A stretch of DNA of 50,703 nucleotides from an uncultured Pirellula sp. GTDB taxonomy: Bacteria > Planctomycetota > Planctomycetia > Pirellulales > Pirellulaceae. Both the position numbers and the translations under genes were made by a program. Under the pieces are notes generated by a model. The model searched no databases. It saw only the letters and a program-made list of their open reading frames with translations, and was not told the DNA's origin. The stretch lies in assembly GCA_903858115.1 (NCBI GenBank), contig CAIOHR010000139.1, positions 1-50,703 of the forward strand, in the 5' to 3' direction. Shown piece by piece: positions 1 through 7,940 of this stretch (position 1 is its first letter; each line of letters opens with the position of its first letter).

Positions 1-309
1 ATCTTGGTGCGTGGGTATTTGAATGCGGCCGGTATCAAGAAGGCAGGTTCATGTCACATGCTTCGTCACACGACCGCTACGTTGATGTTGGAGAATGGAG
101 CGGATATCCGCTCGTTGCAAACGTTGCTTGGTCATGCGAGTTTGAATACCACTCAGATTTATACTCACATCACGATCGATCGCTTAAGGGCCGGGCACGA
201 CGCAACACATCCCGCCAAACCAGACGTCCCGCCGTTGCCACCAACGCCAGCAGTTCCACCAGCTCCGCCAACGGAAACAACTCCGCCTGACGTTCCACCT
301 GAGGCATAA
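1..309 (+). CDS. Tyrosine recombinase (XerC/D-like integrase), C-terminal part
   Basis: The reading frame is open at the left window edge, so only about the last 100 residues are present. They carry the C-terminal catalytic signature of tyrosine recombinases: an H-x-L-R-H-T box (HMLRHT), the [15 protein letters not shown] block containing the second catalytic His and the nucleophilic Tyr, and the short helix after it. Family members cut and rejoin DNA through a 3'-phosphotyrosine. A Pro-rich tail of roughly 30 residues (repeated PP, AP and TP) follows the 'HPAKP' segment and is probably disordered. The gene stands just before an RHS tip gene, and an inverted repeat lies 36 bases past its stop. 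It could be a mobile-element integrase or a stand-alone recombinase; the missing N-terminus decides this. Confidence 0.88.
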   Translation: MLVRGYLNAAGIKKAGSCHMLRHTTATLMLENGADIRSLQTLLGHASLNTTQIYTHITIDRLRAGHDATHPAKPDVPPLPPTPAVPPAPPTETTPPDVPPEA

Positions 310-345
310 TCGTGGCGTCAGCGAGGCAGGGAGAGAAACTTGGCA

Positions 346-374
346 AAACGTTGCAGTGGAATGCTGCAACGTTT
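346..374. terminator. Inverted repeat after the recombinase gene (possible terminator)
   Basis: An 11-base perfect inverted repeat, AAACGTTGCAG and CTGCAACGTTT, is separated by a 7-base loop. It would form a stable hairpin in RNA, but only three Ts follow, so intrinsic termination is uncertain. A recombinase-associated site is the alternative. Confidence 0.45.
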
Positions 375-385
375 AGAATGTTGGC

Positions 386-1459
386 ATGTCAATTCACTCC
401 CAACTCCCATATGACCAGTCGACATCGCACGCGCGCATCCCTGCGGGAGGCATCCACCTCATCGCGTCGATTGATTCTGCAAGCGAAGCACAATTCACAG
501 CTTCATTCTTCGGTTCCACCAAGGCATTGCATGGCGAAGTTGCAATCCCAAGTGCCGCGACCACGACACACAACCATAGCAACCAACAGTACTCCATAAC
601 TGCTGTAACGACATCCGCAGGAGCCGTAGCGGAACGCTACGCGTACAGCGCCTACGGCGAACCGACGATTCTGGATGGATCTGGCTCGACGCTCTCAAGT
701 TCAGCGATTAACCATCGCTATTCGTATACCGGTCGGGAGTGGGACGCAACCGTAGGTCTATACCACTTCCGCGCACGTTGGATGAGTCCGAAGACGGGGC
801 GGTTCCTTGGTAGAGATCCGATTGGGTTTGTAGATGGAAATTGTCTTTATCGATTATACTTCACTTTGGCCAGCCTAGATCCTGAAGGAATGGCAATACT
901 GGATGCAGATCCAACATCGAGCAATGGAGTGCAGTGGTGTTATCACAATTTTCCCAGCCGTCCTGGAAGGGTAATTCAAGGAGATACTCGAGACTGGGTC
1001 TATGAAGCCAACTGCCGATGTGTTTGCTGCGAAGATGCACATTGTGAGGGATTTGAGAAAAAAATTCCATTGTGCACAGTGGTTGTGCGACTATCGGTAA
1101 GGATTGGCCGCAAACGCTCATTGGGTTGGACCGAAGAGAATACTTATGGTCATGAACAGTATCATGTCGACAATCTTCTAGGCGAGGCAAGGAGAGTCCA
1201 ATCGCTTCTCACAAGTTTTGAAAGCGGGTGTATGCACCCAGCAGTCTGTGATGTCGTTGCAAAGAACCAGGAAGATCTAGCGAACGAATTGCTCTCAAGA
1301 TTTCTAGTAGAGGAGTCTAACCATACGAGACCGAATCCGCGGGACGGAGTGTCTTATCCACCGATACACGAGATGCCAAAAGATCCACAGCCAGGATGCA
1401 AGTCACCTTCGGAACCAAAGCCGTTTAAAGAACCACCTTGTGCAAAGAAGTATCGTTAA
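386..1459 (+). CDS. Orphan RHS core fragment with Cys-rich HExxH C-terminal domain
   Basis: From about residue 72 the protein is typical RHS-repeat core: an ITAV..SAGAVAERYAYSAYGEP segment, then YTGREWDATVGLYHFRARW and GRFLGRDPIGF, the conserved motif at the end of RHS shells. The following ~200 residues are variable, as in the toxin tips of polymorphic RHS proteins. This tip has nine or more Cys, including a CRCVCC cluster, and a zinc-metallopeptidase-like HEQYH motif at about residues 256-260, so a zincin-type toxin is inferred. Complete RHS proteins are usually well over 1000 residues; here the core is cut at about base 580 and the first ~70 residues look unrelated, so this is a displaced tip module. 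The true start is uncertain. The stop codon directly abuts the next gene's ATG. Confidence 0.75.
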   Translation: MSIHSQLPYDQSTSHARIPAGGIHLIASIDSASEAQFTASFFGSTKALHGEVAIPSAATTTHNHSNQQYSITAVTTSAGAVAERYAYSAYGEPTILDGSGSTLSSSAINHRYSYTGREWDATVGLYHFRARWMSPKTGRFLGRDPIGFVDGNCLYRLYFTLASLDPEGMAILDADPTSSNGVQWCYHNFPSRPGRVIQGDTRDWVYEANCRCVCCEDAHCEGFEKKIPLCTVVVRLSVRIGRKRSLGWTEENTYGHEQYHVDNLLGEARRVQSLLTSFESGCMHPAVCDVVAKNQEDLANELLSRFLVEESNHTRPNPRDGVSYPPIHEMPKDPQPGCKSPSEPKPFKEPPCAKKYR

Positions 1460-1939
1460 ATGTCTTTGTTAAGGAAGCTAAACTGGCAGTTTTCGGTTAA
1501 GACTGCACTTTTGCTGCTCTGCCTTTCTGGATGCTACTTTGCGTACGTTGCCGAAGTAAAGAGACGACAAGTCGACGTCCTGAAAATCGTTCGCGAACTA
1601 GGCGGCCAGATCTGGAATGTTGACTTCTCCGATGGTAGAGCTATTAAACCCTCTCGGAGTGCAGTCCTTCCGGACTACCTTTACCTCTTCCTCCCGGAAA
1701 GATACAACTATATTTACGTTACATGTCCAGAAGTCAACGACGATCTACTTGCCAAAATTCTCAAGTTGCCAGGCATCGAGGGATTGAACATTAGTTCGAG
1801 CACGATCACCGACAAAGGCCTACAAATGCTTAAGGAAAAGTCGGGGTTAAGAGAGATTCAGTTATACAACATCCCGACCGTAAGCGACGAGGCAGTCCTT
1901 GAACTAAAGGCATCCGCTTGTTGCAGAATACAATTTTGA
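1460..1939 (+). CDS. Small membrane-anchored LRR-like protein, possible immunity partner
   Basis: This 159-residue protein has one N-terminal hydrophobic segment (about residues 13-30, TALLLLCLSGCYFAYV), so it is probably anchored in the inner membrane. Residues ~95-150 resemble two degenerate leucine-rich repeats (LPGIEGLNISSSTITDKGLQ, then SGLREIQLYNIPTVSDEAV), a pattern common in short planctomycete proteins. Its ATG follows the stop codon of the RHS gene with no gap, which implies translational coupling. A small gene directly behind an RHS tip is the standard position for the cognate immunity protein, so that role is inferred from position alone. No known immunity family is recognised. 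Confidence 0.65.
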   Translation: MSLLRKLNWQFSVKTALLLLCLSGCYFAYVAEVKRRQVDVLKIVRELGGQIWNVDFSDGRAIKPSRSAVLPDYLYLFLPERYNYIYVTCPEVNDDLLAKILKLPGIEGLNISSSTITDKGLQMLKEKSGLREIQLYNIPTVSDEAVLELKASACCRIQF

Positions 1940-2814
1940 ATCTAAGAGAACAGAAGTGAGCCTGAATGGCTGTTGGAAGCCGGCGTGGAGATCCTCGGAA
2001 TTGCCACAGCCATTGGATCGCAAGGGATTAGCGTATTCCCTGCGTTTTCATCATAGAGTTTTTAAGCGTTTTCTATCCGCTAACATCCAACCATCCTCGC
2101 ATTGCAAGCCGTTGCACTGGGGGTTGTATGCGATGTTTTGCTTGTCGCTTTGCTCACGTCGAGTTGATTCGCAAGCTGGTTTTCGAACTAAGGCCGTATC
2201 TCCCAATGGCAGCGTCTCGGGTGATGTTGATGTTCGGTGATTGATTGGAATCATGTTGTTTGCGATTGAATGTAGTCGTCACCAATCGGGGATGGGAAGT
2301 TGGTGTCGCAAGAGGACGGGGTACTCTGGGCAGATCGTGACCCTCGTCACACTATCGGACAACTGATAAACGATTTCGATCGGAACTTTGCGATCGAACT
2401 CGAACCACGATTGAAAGATCCCTTCTTGCGGCTTCTTCGTCCGAAGGTTCTTTAGAAAGTACTCGCTCCAGTTCTAGAGCGTTGTCCAACTCACCGCGTA
2501 CAACGCCACTACGTGTCGTATCGTTGCAATGATCGCTTGTGTGGTTCGCGAATCCTGAAAGCCCAGAGATACCATTTCGCACGGATCGGTAACGAAGAAT
2601 TTGGGCAGTAAGATAGAACGCAGAAAAGTCTGATGGACGGGAAGTGGGTGATGCGACAATCGTGGTCTGAGGGCTGGTTCCAACTAGGCTCACATGCGGT
2701 CAAGGCACATAGTATTCATTACACAAGCGGGAGATCGAGGGTGACAACAAATCCATTCTGTTTATTAGCGTCCAGTAATAGTACCTTTGAAAGGATGTCG
2801 CTCATGCTAACCAC
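1940..2814. other. Gene-poor accessory stretch with decayed coding traces
   Basis: About 875 bases lie between the RHS/LRR pair and the RraA-like gene. No intact gene is convincing. Short open frames between 1956 and 2254 have no recognisable domain. The only protein-like signal is an interrupted minus-strand frame at 2279-2575, listed separately. No inverted terminal repeats or transposase motifs were seen. Confidence 0.5.
2279..2575 (-). pseudogene. Possible degraded gene interrupted by an in-frame stop
   Basis: Read on the minus strand from the ATG at 2575, one frame runs through a single TAG (2474-2476) to a TGA at 2279-2281. The part after the TAG has protein-like composition with many aromatic residues (NWSEYFLKN, IFQSWFEFDRKVPIEIVYQL, CPEYPVLLRHQLPIPDW) and no further stop. 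No family is recognised. Chance openness of about 65 codons is the alternative explanation. Confidence 0.25.
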
Positions 2815-3537
2815 TCAGAGCACGCCGAAGCGTCGAAAGGCTTCTGTCGTCGACATGCCTGTGGTTACTGCATCGCGCACTTTGTTTTCTGCAAACATCT
2901 TGGCCCATGCGGCTTCGATCACTTGGGATGCGATGTCACTAGGGATGATGACGACACCGTCTTCGTCTGCGGCAATCCAGTCGCCTGGATTCACTCGAAC
3001 ACCACCCAATTCGACGGTTACATCGTAGTCGATGACTCGCTGTCGGTTGCGACTATCGTAAGGACACGCCCCTCTCGCATAGGCACAGAATCCTAACTCC
3101 TTCATTTTGCGAATATCTCGAACGGCACCATCAACCAGCACGCCGGCAGAACCTCGATACTTGGCAGCAATCGATAGAAGTTCACCCCAGATACCAGACC
3201 GCATGGAGCCGCCAGCAGCGCAGACGATGACGTCGTCCGTTTGGCAGGAATCGATCGCTGCCAGTTCTAGTTCGTAGGGTTTTGGATCCACATGGGCCAT
3301 GTCTGCCCAAAGCAATGTCTTCGCAGTTCCGAATAGGAAGTAGGGTTGCAACGTTCGCGGTTCGATGGGCAATCGTGGCGATTGTGATAGGTAACCACAT
3401 GAGTCCAACGCATCGCAGAGCAAAGGTACGCTTAGGTGTCTCCGAACTTCTGAAATTGGAATGGGAAGAGAATCTACACGTTCGTTGTTTGCATTCATCC
3501 TATTGGTTCCAGAAAGATCCAGGAACTCCGTCGCCAA
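2815..3537 (-). CDS. RraA-like protein (dimethylmenaquinone methyltransferase/HMG aldolase family)
   Basis: This 240-residue protein has the RraA fold signature. There is a Gly-rich loop followed by the GELLSIAAKYRGSAGVLVDGAVRD block at about residues 118-141, in which the Asp-Gly...Arg-Asp residues form the divalent-metal and substrate site of family aldolases. The end, GDWIAADEDGVVIIPSDIA, is also typical. Family members are either class II 4-hydroxy-4-methyl-2-oxoglutarate/oxaloacetate aldolases or regulators of RNase E, and the retained metal-site residues favour an enzyme. A second ATG at residue 14 (base 3498) is an equally good start. It is the last of three minus-strand genes, after a secreted protein and a TIM-barrel epimerase-like protein, which suggests a small sugar-acid or keto-acid role. 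The substrate is unknown. Confidence 0.85.
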   Translation of the reverse strand: MATEFLDLSGTNRMNANNERVDSLPIPISEVRRHLSVPLLCDALDSCGYLSQSPRLPIEPRTLQPYFLFGTAKTLLWADMAHVDPKPYELELAAIDSCQTDDVIVCAAGGSMRSGIWGELLSIAAKYRGSAGVLVDGAVRDIRKMKELGFCAYARGACPYDSRNRQRVIDYDVTVELGGVRVNPGDWIAADEDGVVIIPSDIASQVIEAAWAKMFAENKVRDAVTTGMSTTEAFRRFGVL

Positions 3538-3600
3538 GGAGTTTCAACTGCGAGCGGCTCGGAGCGAACCGAGTGTATCCAGCAGCCTGTCGGCAACAGG

Positions 3601-4107
3601 CTACTTCGGGACTTTTTTCTCGACTCTTCCGAAAAGGTGTCCCCCTACATCATCATGCTTCCAAGTACCCGCGTACTTTTTATCATGAAAGACAACACGC
3701 GCGGAGAAGGTGCCTAGGCCGGGGAGGGCCATCGAGTCCATCACCATGACTGGAGTTTTTCCAATCCACTCGACATTGATTTCGACGGGCACTTCTACAT
3801 CTTTGTTTCCGTACTTTATTCTTGCAACGATTTCCCATAGAGAATCGTAGCCATCTAGCTTCTTTGCGGTCTTGATTTCGTAGGTTTCAGCTTCGAGTTT
3901 GTCGAGGGGTTTTCCATCGATCGTAAAGGAGCCTGTTAGTTTCGAATTGCTCAAGTACTCTTCAAACTCTGCGATTGGATTCTTCGATGCGCCCTTTTCT
4001 GGAGGGCTTTTCTCTTGTGCCAACGACTGTGTTGACTGAAACGTGAATGGAGCGGCGCAGACCGCGAGAGTGATGCAGACCGAGCCGAGAAAAAGAAAGC
4101 GTTTCAT
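3601..4107 (-). CDS. Small secreted protein of unknown function
   Basis: This 168-residue protein has a clear signal peptide (MKRFLFLGSVCITLAVCAAP..., cleavage probably near SLAQ/EK), so it is exported. The mature part is mostly beta-strand-like and ends with an FSARVVFHDKKYAGTWKHDD segment followed by GGHLFGRVEKKV. The 'GTW...GGHLFG' pattern is reminiscent of small lipocalin-like or enzyme-associated planctomycete proteins, but no function is recognised. The start is fixed by an AAGGAG Shine-Dalgarno six bases upstream; a longer frame starting at 4209 would place a second hydrophobic stretch ahead of the signal peptide and is rejected. It lies between, and co-directional with, the epimerase-like and RraA-like genes. 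Confidence 0.8.
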   Translation of the reverse strand: MKRFLFLGSVCITLAVCAAPFTFQSTQSLAQEKSPPEKGASKNPIAEFEEYLSNSKLTGSFTIDGKPLDKLEAETYEIKTAKKLDGYDSLWEIVARIKYGNKDVEVPVEINVEWIGKTPVMVMDSMALPGLGTFSARVVFHDKKYAGTWKHDDVGGHLFGRVEKKVPK

Positions 4108-4113
4108 CGAGAT

Positions 4114-4119
4114 CTCCTT
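4114..4119 (-). promoter_or_regulatory. Ribosome binding site that decides the start at 4107
   Basis: Read on the minus strand this is AAGGAG, six bases before the ATG. It is one of the few strong Shine-Dalgarno sequences in the window, and it rules out the upstream ATG at 4209. Confidence 0.75.
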
Positions 4120-4224
4120 GGAGTTTGAATTGGAAAATGAAATGGAGAATAGGAAAGGCAACGGCATTAGGGGCATTGAAGACTTGCAGACGAGTGCGAC
4201 TGGCTTCATATACTTTTTTGAACT

Positions 4225-5049
4225 TCATATATTTTTTAGAAACTGCACCGACATCGCAATATCCTGGACGGGGAATCGAGCGTTATCACGTTCCACAACA
4301 AAGTATCCCGCGAACCGCTGCTCTTCTAAAATAGCAGCAATTTCGGGAAACTCTGCCATTCCGCGTCCCAGTTCGACTTCGGTACCTCTGCCACGGGAGC
4401 GGTCTCGGACGCCATCTTTGGCATGCACGAGCATAACATGGCGCGCGGCGCGTTGCAGGGCAGCGAGATCATAGCCATTGACAAGCAGATTGCCGGGATT
4501 GAGGGTTATGCCGACGGATCCTTCTGGGAGGGATTCTACGAAGTCCGTAAGTTTGTCCAGCGTTTCTGAACCGGTTTCGCATGCGAGAAATGCGCCCGTT
4601 TTTTGGCTGTAGGTACCGAGGTCCGTAAGCACGCTGCGGAGAACTTCGTATGCAGGATCATCTTTCGAGTCAGGAATGGAACCGCAATGATTCACAACGA
4701 CATTTGCTCCCAAATCGTAAGCCATTCGAAGGGCTTCTTTCGTTCCCGCGATTCGTCGTTCCAGTTCTTCTTCACACTCGTATCCGCGCCGCGTAGCGTA
4801 CCGAACCGATGCAACACGCAAATTCAGATCTTCAAGTAATTTGCGAATTTGCCGAAGGGCAGTGCCGACAACTTCAGAAGGCTTGAGCCCTAATCTCGCG
4901 TCGATTTCGACGGCTTCGGCTCCCATGTGTGCGGCTGCCAGGAGCCCTTGTTTCATTGGCATTTTTAATCCAGCCAGTTGGATTCCAACACGTAGTCCAG
5001 GCAAAATGAATCCCCGCTCGGTATATGAAGTAATCCTTCGAGTCATCAT
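4225..5049 (-). CDS. Sugar phosphate isomerase/epimerase-like TIM-barrel protein
   Basis: The sequence reads as an AP-endonuclease-family-2 TIM barrel. It begins with RVGIQLAGLK, then GAEAVEIDARLGLKPSE, NLRVASVRYATRRGYE, GANVVVNHCGSIP, GAFLACETGSE, VGITLNPGNLLVNGYD, VMLVHAKDGVRDRS and a closing YFVVERDNA strand. Acidic and His residues at the strand ends (E in VEID, H in VNHCG, E in CETG, H in LVHAKD) fit metal-dependent sugar isomerase or epimerase chemistry. The substrate is unknown and it is probably cytoplasmic. The start is uncertain: frames open back to 5121, there is an ATG-ATG pair at 5049/5046, and a TTG at 5004 preceded by GGGGA sits two codons before the first barrel strand. It is divergent from, and possibly overlaps, the next gene. 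Confidence 0.82.
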   Translation of the reverse strand: MMTRRITSYTERGFILPGLRVGIQLAGLKMPMKQGLLAAAHMGAEAVEIDARLGLKPSEVVGTALRQIRKLLEDLNLRVASVRYATRRGYECEEELERRIAGTKEALRMAYDLGANVVVNHCGSIPDSKDDPAYEVLRSVLTDLGTYSQKTGAFLACETGSETLDKLTDFVESLPEGSVGITLNPGNLLVNGYDLAALQRAARHVMLVHAKDGVRDRSRGRGTEVELGRGMAEFPEIAAILEEQRFAGYFVVERDNARFPVQDIAMSVQFLKNI

Positions 5050-5053
5050 CGGT

Positions 5054-7897
5054 GTGCAGACTCGCACGAAATCTACAAGTTTCGTCGCTGGCATTTTAGC
5101 TTGCCTAGCAACGACGTCCATGTTGTATGCTCAAGGCGAAAGCCTGGAAACCGTCAGTCGCTGGGACTTCGGGGTGGGCGAAGACGCCAAAAATGATCGC
5201 TGGCCAGACGCTTGGACTCGAAGAAGCGGTTTAGAGTACCCGAAATACATTCCCATCGCTATCACAAAGCGAGCCTCGACCAAAGAGCAGCTGGCTGAGA
5301 TAGACCAGATGCGACGTCTCTATTCCCAATGGTCTCTCGCATGGAAGCTTAAACAATACCCTTGGAAAATCACCCCGGAAACAACTCCTCGTGAATTTGA
5401 TCGATGGTTAGAGTTGACTTTGATCAATCCCTACCTAGAGATTCAGATGAATGGAGGGGCCGCGGAGGTCCTTTCTCCGATGGTCCGTATCGAGAAGGAA
5501 TCTGTTTACGGAGTACGAGGTCAAGTCTTTTCAGATTGTGCCTCCAATGACTTCGATTCCTTCCTCACGATTCGATTTTTCAACGGGGATAAGAAGCTTA
5601 TTTTTGAATCGTCGAGCAGCTCCATTACCGGTCGTACCCCGTGGCAATCGCTTGCATCCCACGCACAATATGATTATCGCGAAGATCTCAAGTGGGTACA
5701 AATAGCTTTGAAAGTACAACCTCGAAGCACGACATCGTTTCGTGGCACCTTTGGTTTTGATGCCATCGAATTACTGCGAGCTCCCAGGCTCTCTTTGTCT
5801 GTGGGACACCCCTCTCGAATCTACCGTGAAGGCGAAGAAGTTCAAGTTGAATGCAAAGCATCGGGGATGAACACTATCCAAACTTCTCTCGATTTGCAGC
5901 TTACCGACCATGAGGGGAGAATTGTCGACAAAGTCACAATACCTGTTGTTCCAGAGAAACTTGAACCCACGTCGAACCAGTCCAACGAGGTTCCGGTTGG
6001 TAAGTTCGTGAAAACAAATGGGGAGTCGGAAATACCATCGAAACCATCTGGAGTGAAAGAGTTCTGGAAAGGGTCTTGTCGATGGGTTTTGCCGCAATTG
6101 AAGCCAGGCTTCTATGAAGTAAGAGCCCAGCAAGAACGTACTGCGAAGAATCGGTTTCATCTGGTTCAGCATTTCGTCGTTACCCCTGGAAATTCGAAGA
6201 ACGTCACCAATCCGCAAATAGGCTGGTCGTTACCTGAGGATCAGTATGCTTCAACGATAGGCACCGCAGAATTGATTGGCGTTTTGCAAGAAGCGAATGT
6301 AGGAAGGCTAAAGCTTCCTGTATGGCATGACACATTGGATACGAATGCTTCCAATTTCCTGGCGACGAGAATTGACCGAATTCAGTCGGCTGGAATCACA
6401 TGTGTAGGGGTTATTGCGACACCTCCCCCGTCCCTTCTTGCGAACTTTACTCGGGCTCGGCCGAACGACACGGGTAGTGCGTTGGAGGACGTCGCCATGA
6501 CTCAGACGTTCCTAGAGCCGGTACTTCAGCAAATGTGCGTCCGCTTGGTTAGCTTCCAGCTCGGGTGGGACGACGAAGCGGATTTTATCTTCAATCCTCG
6601 CTTTCAATCCTCGCTCGATTCGATTCGGCGAATGCTAAAAAGATACGGTCAAGAGGTACAATTGATCGCGTGCCATAACCCGATCCTAGCCGTTTCGGAG
6701 GATATTCAGGTGGATCGTTGGCAATGGTCAACGAGTATTTCTTTTGGTGCTGAAGAACTGAGAACGCTACTAAAGCGAGCATCGAAGAACCAATCCAGAC
6801 GTCCCGTGCCCTGGTTTCACATCACACCTCTTCCTGCCAGTCAGTACTCGTTAAAGGCACGCGTTCAAGATCTCTTGCAGAAGATACTGGTACTAACGGA
6901 TCCTGTGAATCCAGTAGTGAGAATTGGCTGGGTGTTTGATCCTGCGAACAAAGAAACTCTACTTATCGAGCCAGATGGCGGACCGCAAGAAATGTTTCTA
7001 CCCTTTCGAAATCTCACCGGGGCTTTGGCGGGGAATAATTACCTCGGGCAACTGCGTTCGAAGGACATTTGCCAGAATGCTATCCTCGAGGCCAATGGTG
7101 AAGGGAAAATGGTTTTATGGTCTCCCTCCCCCAAAAAACTGAAGCGGTACTTTGGACAAAAGATAAGCGTTCGCGATGTTTGGGGGCGGAACGTTCCTGT
7201 AGACCAATGGACGACCGATTTGGGTCCGATTCAGTCCTTTGAAGTCGGCGATTGGCCCGTCATCGTGGAGGGTGTTGACTTGCATGCCATCCGTTGGCAG
7301 ATGGGTTTGGAGTTGCTGACAAAGCAGGTTGATCTCATTGTAGGAAAACAGGAAGTGATTGAGATTCAGATCGACAATCCATTTGATTTTGCGTTTGTCG
7401 GTCAAGCAACCGTTGTTTGTAATGCGCTCGCGGAAAAACACACTCCAGAGAAGTTCCATGTGGGAGTCAATGCAAAACAGAAAGTATCTATTCCCTTGCA
7501 GATGAATCCCAACGCCGATACAGGTCAAACACCAATTCAGGTTGTAGTTCAATTCGAGGGTCCAGATAACGACGTCTTCATCCCACTGAACGACCTTATA
7601 CAAGTTGGAAACAACGACATCGAGATTGAAGTTCGCTATTCCTTCAACGAAAAAAATGAGCTGCTGGTGGAAGTCGAAACCATCAATCGTACGGGAAAGC
7701 CCGCCAGTTTTGATTGTTACATTAGGATTCCTGGTAGAACACGGGAGTTTTCCCAGCTTTCCCGACTGCAAGAGAGAGCCACGCAAACATTCGTGATCTC
7801 GGATGCCGACAAGCTGATTGGAGAAACCGTTTGGGTCCAAAGTCAACAGTTCGGAGAGAAACGAGTCTTGAACAAAAGGCTGACAATCACCCGTTGA
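5054..7897 (+). CDS. Large secreted protein, possible degenerate glycosidase-like barrel
   Basis: About 947 residues. From the GTG at 5054 the N-terminus is a classical signal peptide (TRTKSTSFVAGILACLATTS, cleavage near YAQ/GE); an in-frame ATG at 5006 would give a longer n-region. After export the order seems to be an N-terminal beta-rich region, a middle region (roughly residues 390-640) with alternating strands and helices resembling a TIM barrel of glycosidase type (GRLKLPVWHD, GITCVGVIATPPPSL, VSFQLGWDDEADFIF, VQLIACHNP, VPWFHITPLP), then C-terminal Ig-like strands. I see no confident catalytic pair, and no family is recognised. It is followed at 43 bases by the DUF4175-like gene on the same strand. 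Confidence 0.7.
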   Translation: MQTRTKSTSFVAGILACLATTSMLYAQGESLETVSRWDFGVGEDAKNDRWPDAWTRRSGLEYPKYIPIAITKRASTKEQLAEIDQMRRLYSQWSLAWKLKQYPWKITPETTPREFDRWLELTLINPYLEIQMNGGAAEVLSPMVRIEKESVYGVRGQVFSDCASNDFDSFLTIRFFNGDKKLIFESSSSSITGRTPWQSLASHAQYDYREDLKWVQIALKVQPRSTTSFRGTFGFDAIELLRAPRLSLSVGHPSRIYREGEEVQVECKASGMNTIQTSLDLQLTDHEGRIVDKVTIPVVPEKLEPTSNQSNEVPVGKFVKTNGESEIPSKPSGVKEFWKGSCRWVLPQLKPGFYEVRAQQERTAKNRFHLVQHFVVTPGNSKNVTNPQIGWSLPEDQYASTIGTAELIGVLQEANVGRLKLPVWHDTLDTNASNFLATRIDRIQSAGITCVGVIATPPPSLLANFTRARPNDTGSALEDVAMTQTFLEPVLQQMCVRLVSFQLGWDDEADFIFNPRFQSSLDSIRRMLKRYGQEVQLIACHNPILAVSEDIQVDRWQWSTSISFGAEELRTLLKRASKNQSRRPVPWFHITPLPASQYSLKARVQDLLQKILVLTDPVNPVVRIGWVFDPANKETLLIEPDGGPQEMFLPFRNLTGALAGNNYLGQLRSKDICQNAILEANGEGKMVLWSPSPKKLKRYFGQKISVRDVWGRNVPVDQWTTDLGPIQSFEVGDWPVIVEGVDLHAIRWQMGLELLTKQVDLIVGKQEVIEIQIDNPFDFAFVGQATVVCNALAEKHTPEKFHVGVNAKQKVSIPLQMNPNADTGQTPIQVVVQFEGPDNDVFIPLNDLIQVGNNDIEIEVRYSFNEKNELLVEVETINRTGKPASFDCYIRIPGRTREFSQLSRLQERATQTFVISDADKLIGETVWVQSQQFGEKRVLNKRLTITR

Positions 7898-7940
7898 GAG
7901 AAGCGCTGCATCGAAATCGACAATCGGGTAGGATAGTGGT

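Noticed and set aside
346..374. Integron attC site
   Set aside because: The RYYYAAC/GTTRRRY core boxes and bulged-stem pattern are not found; kept only as an inverted repeat.
1956..2240. Plus-strand frame of 94 codons after the LRR-like gene
   Set aside because: Composition rich in Ser, Arg and Cys without any pattern, no homology recognised; the alternative frame with LLEAGVEILGIATAIG is too short to call.
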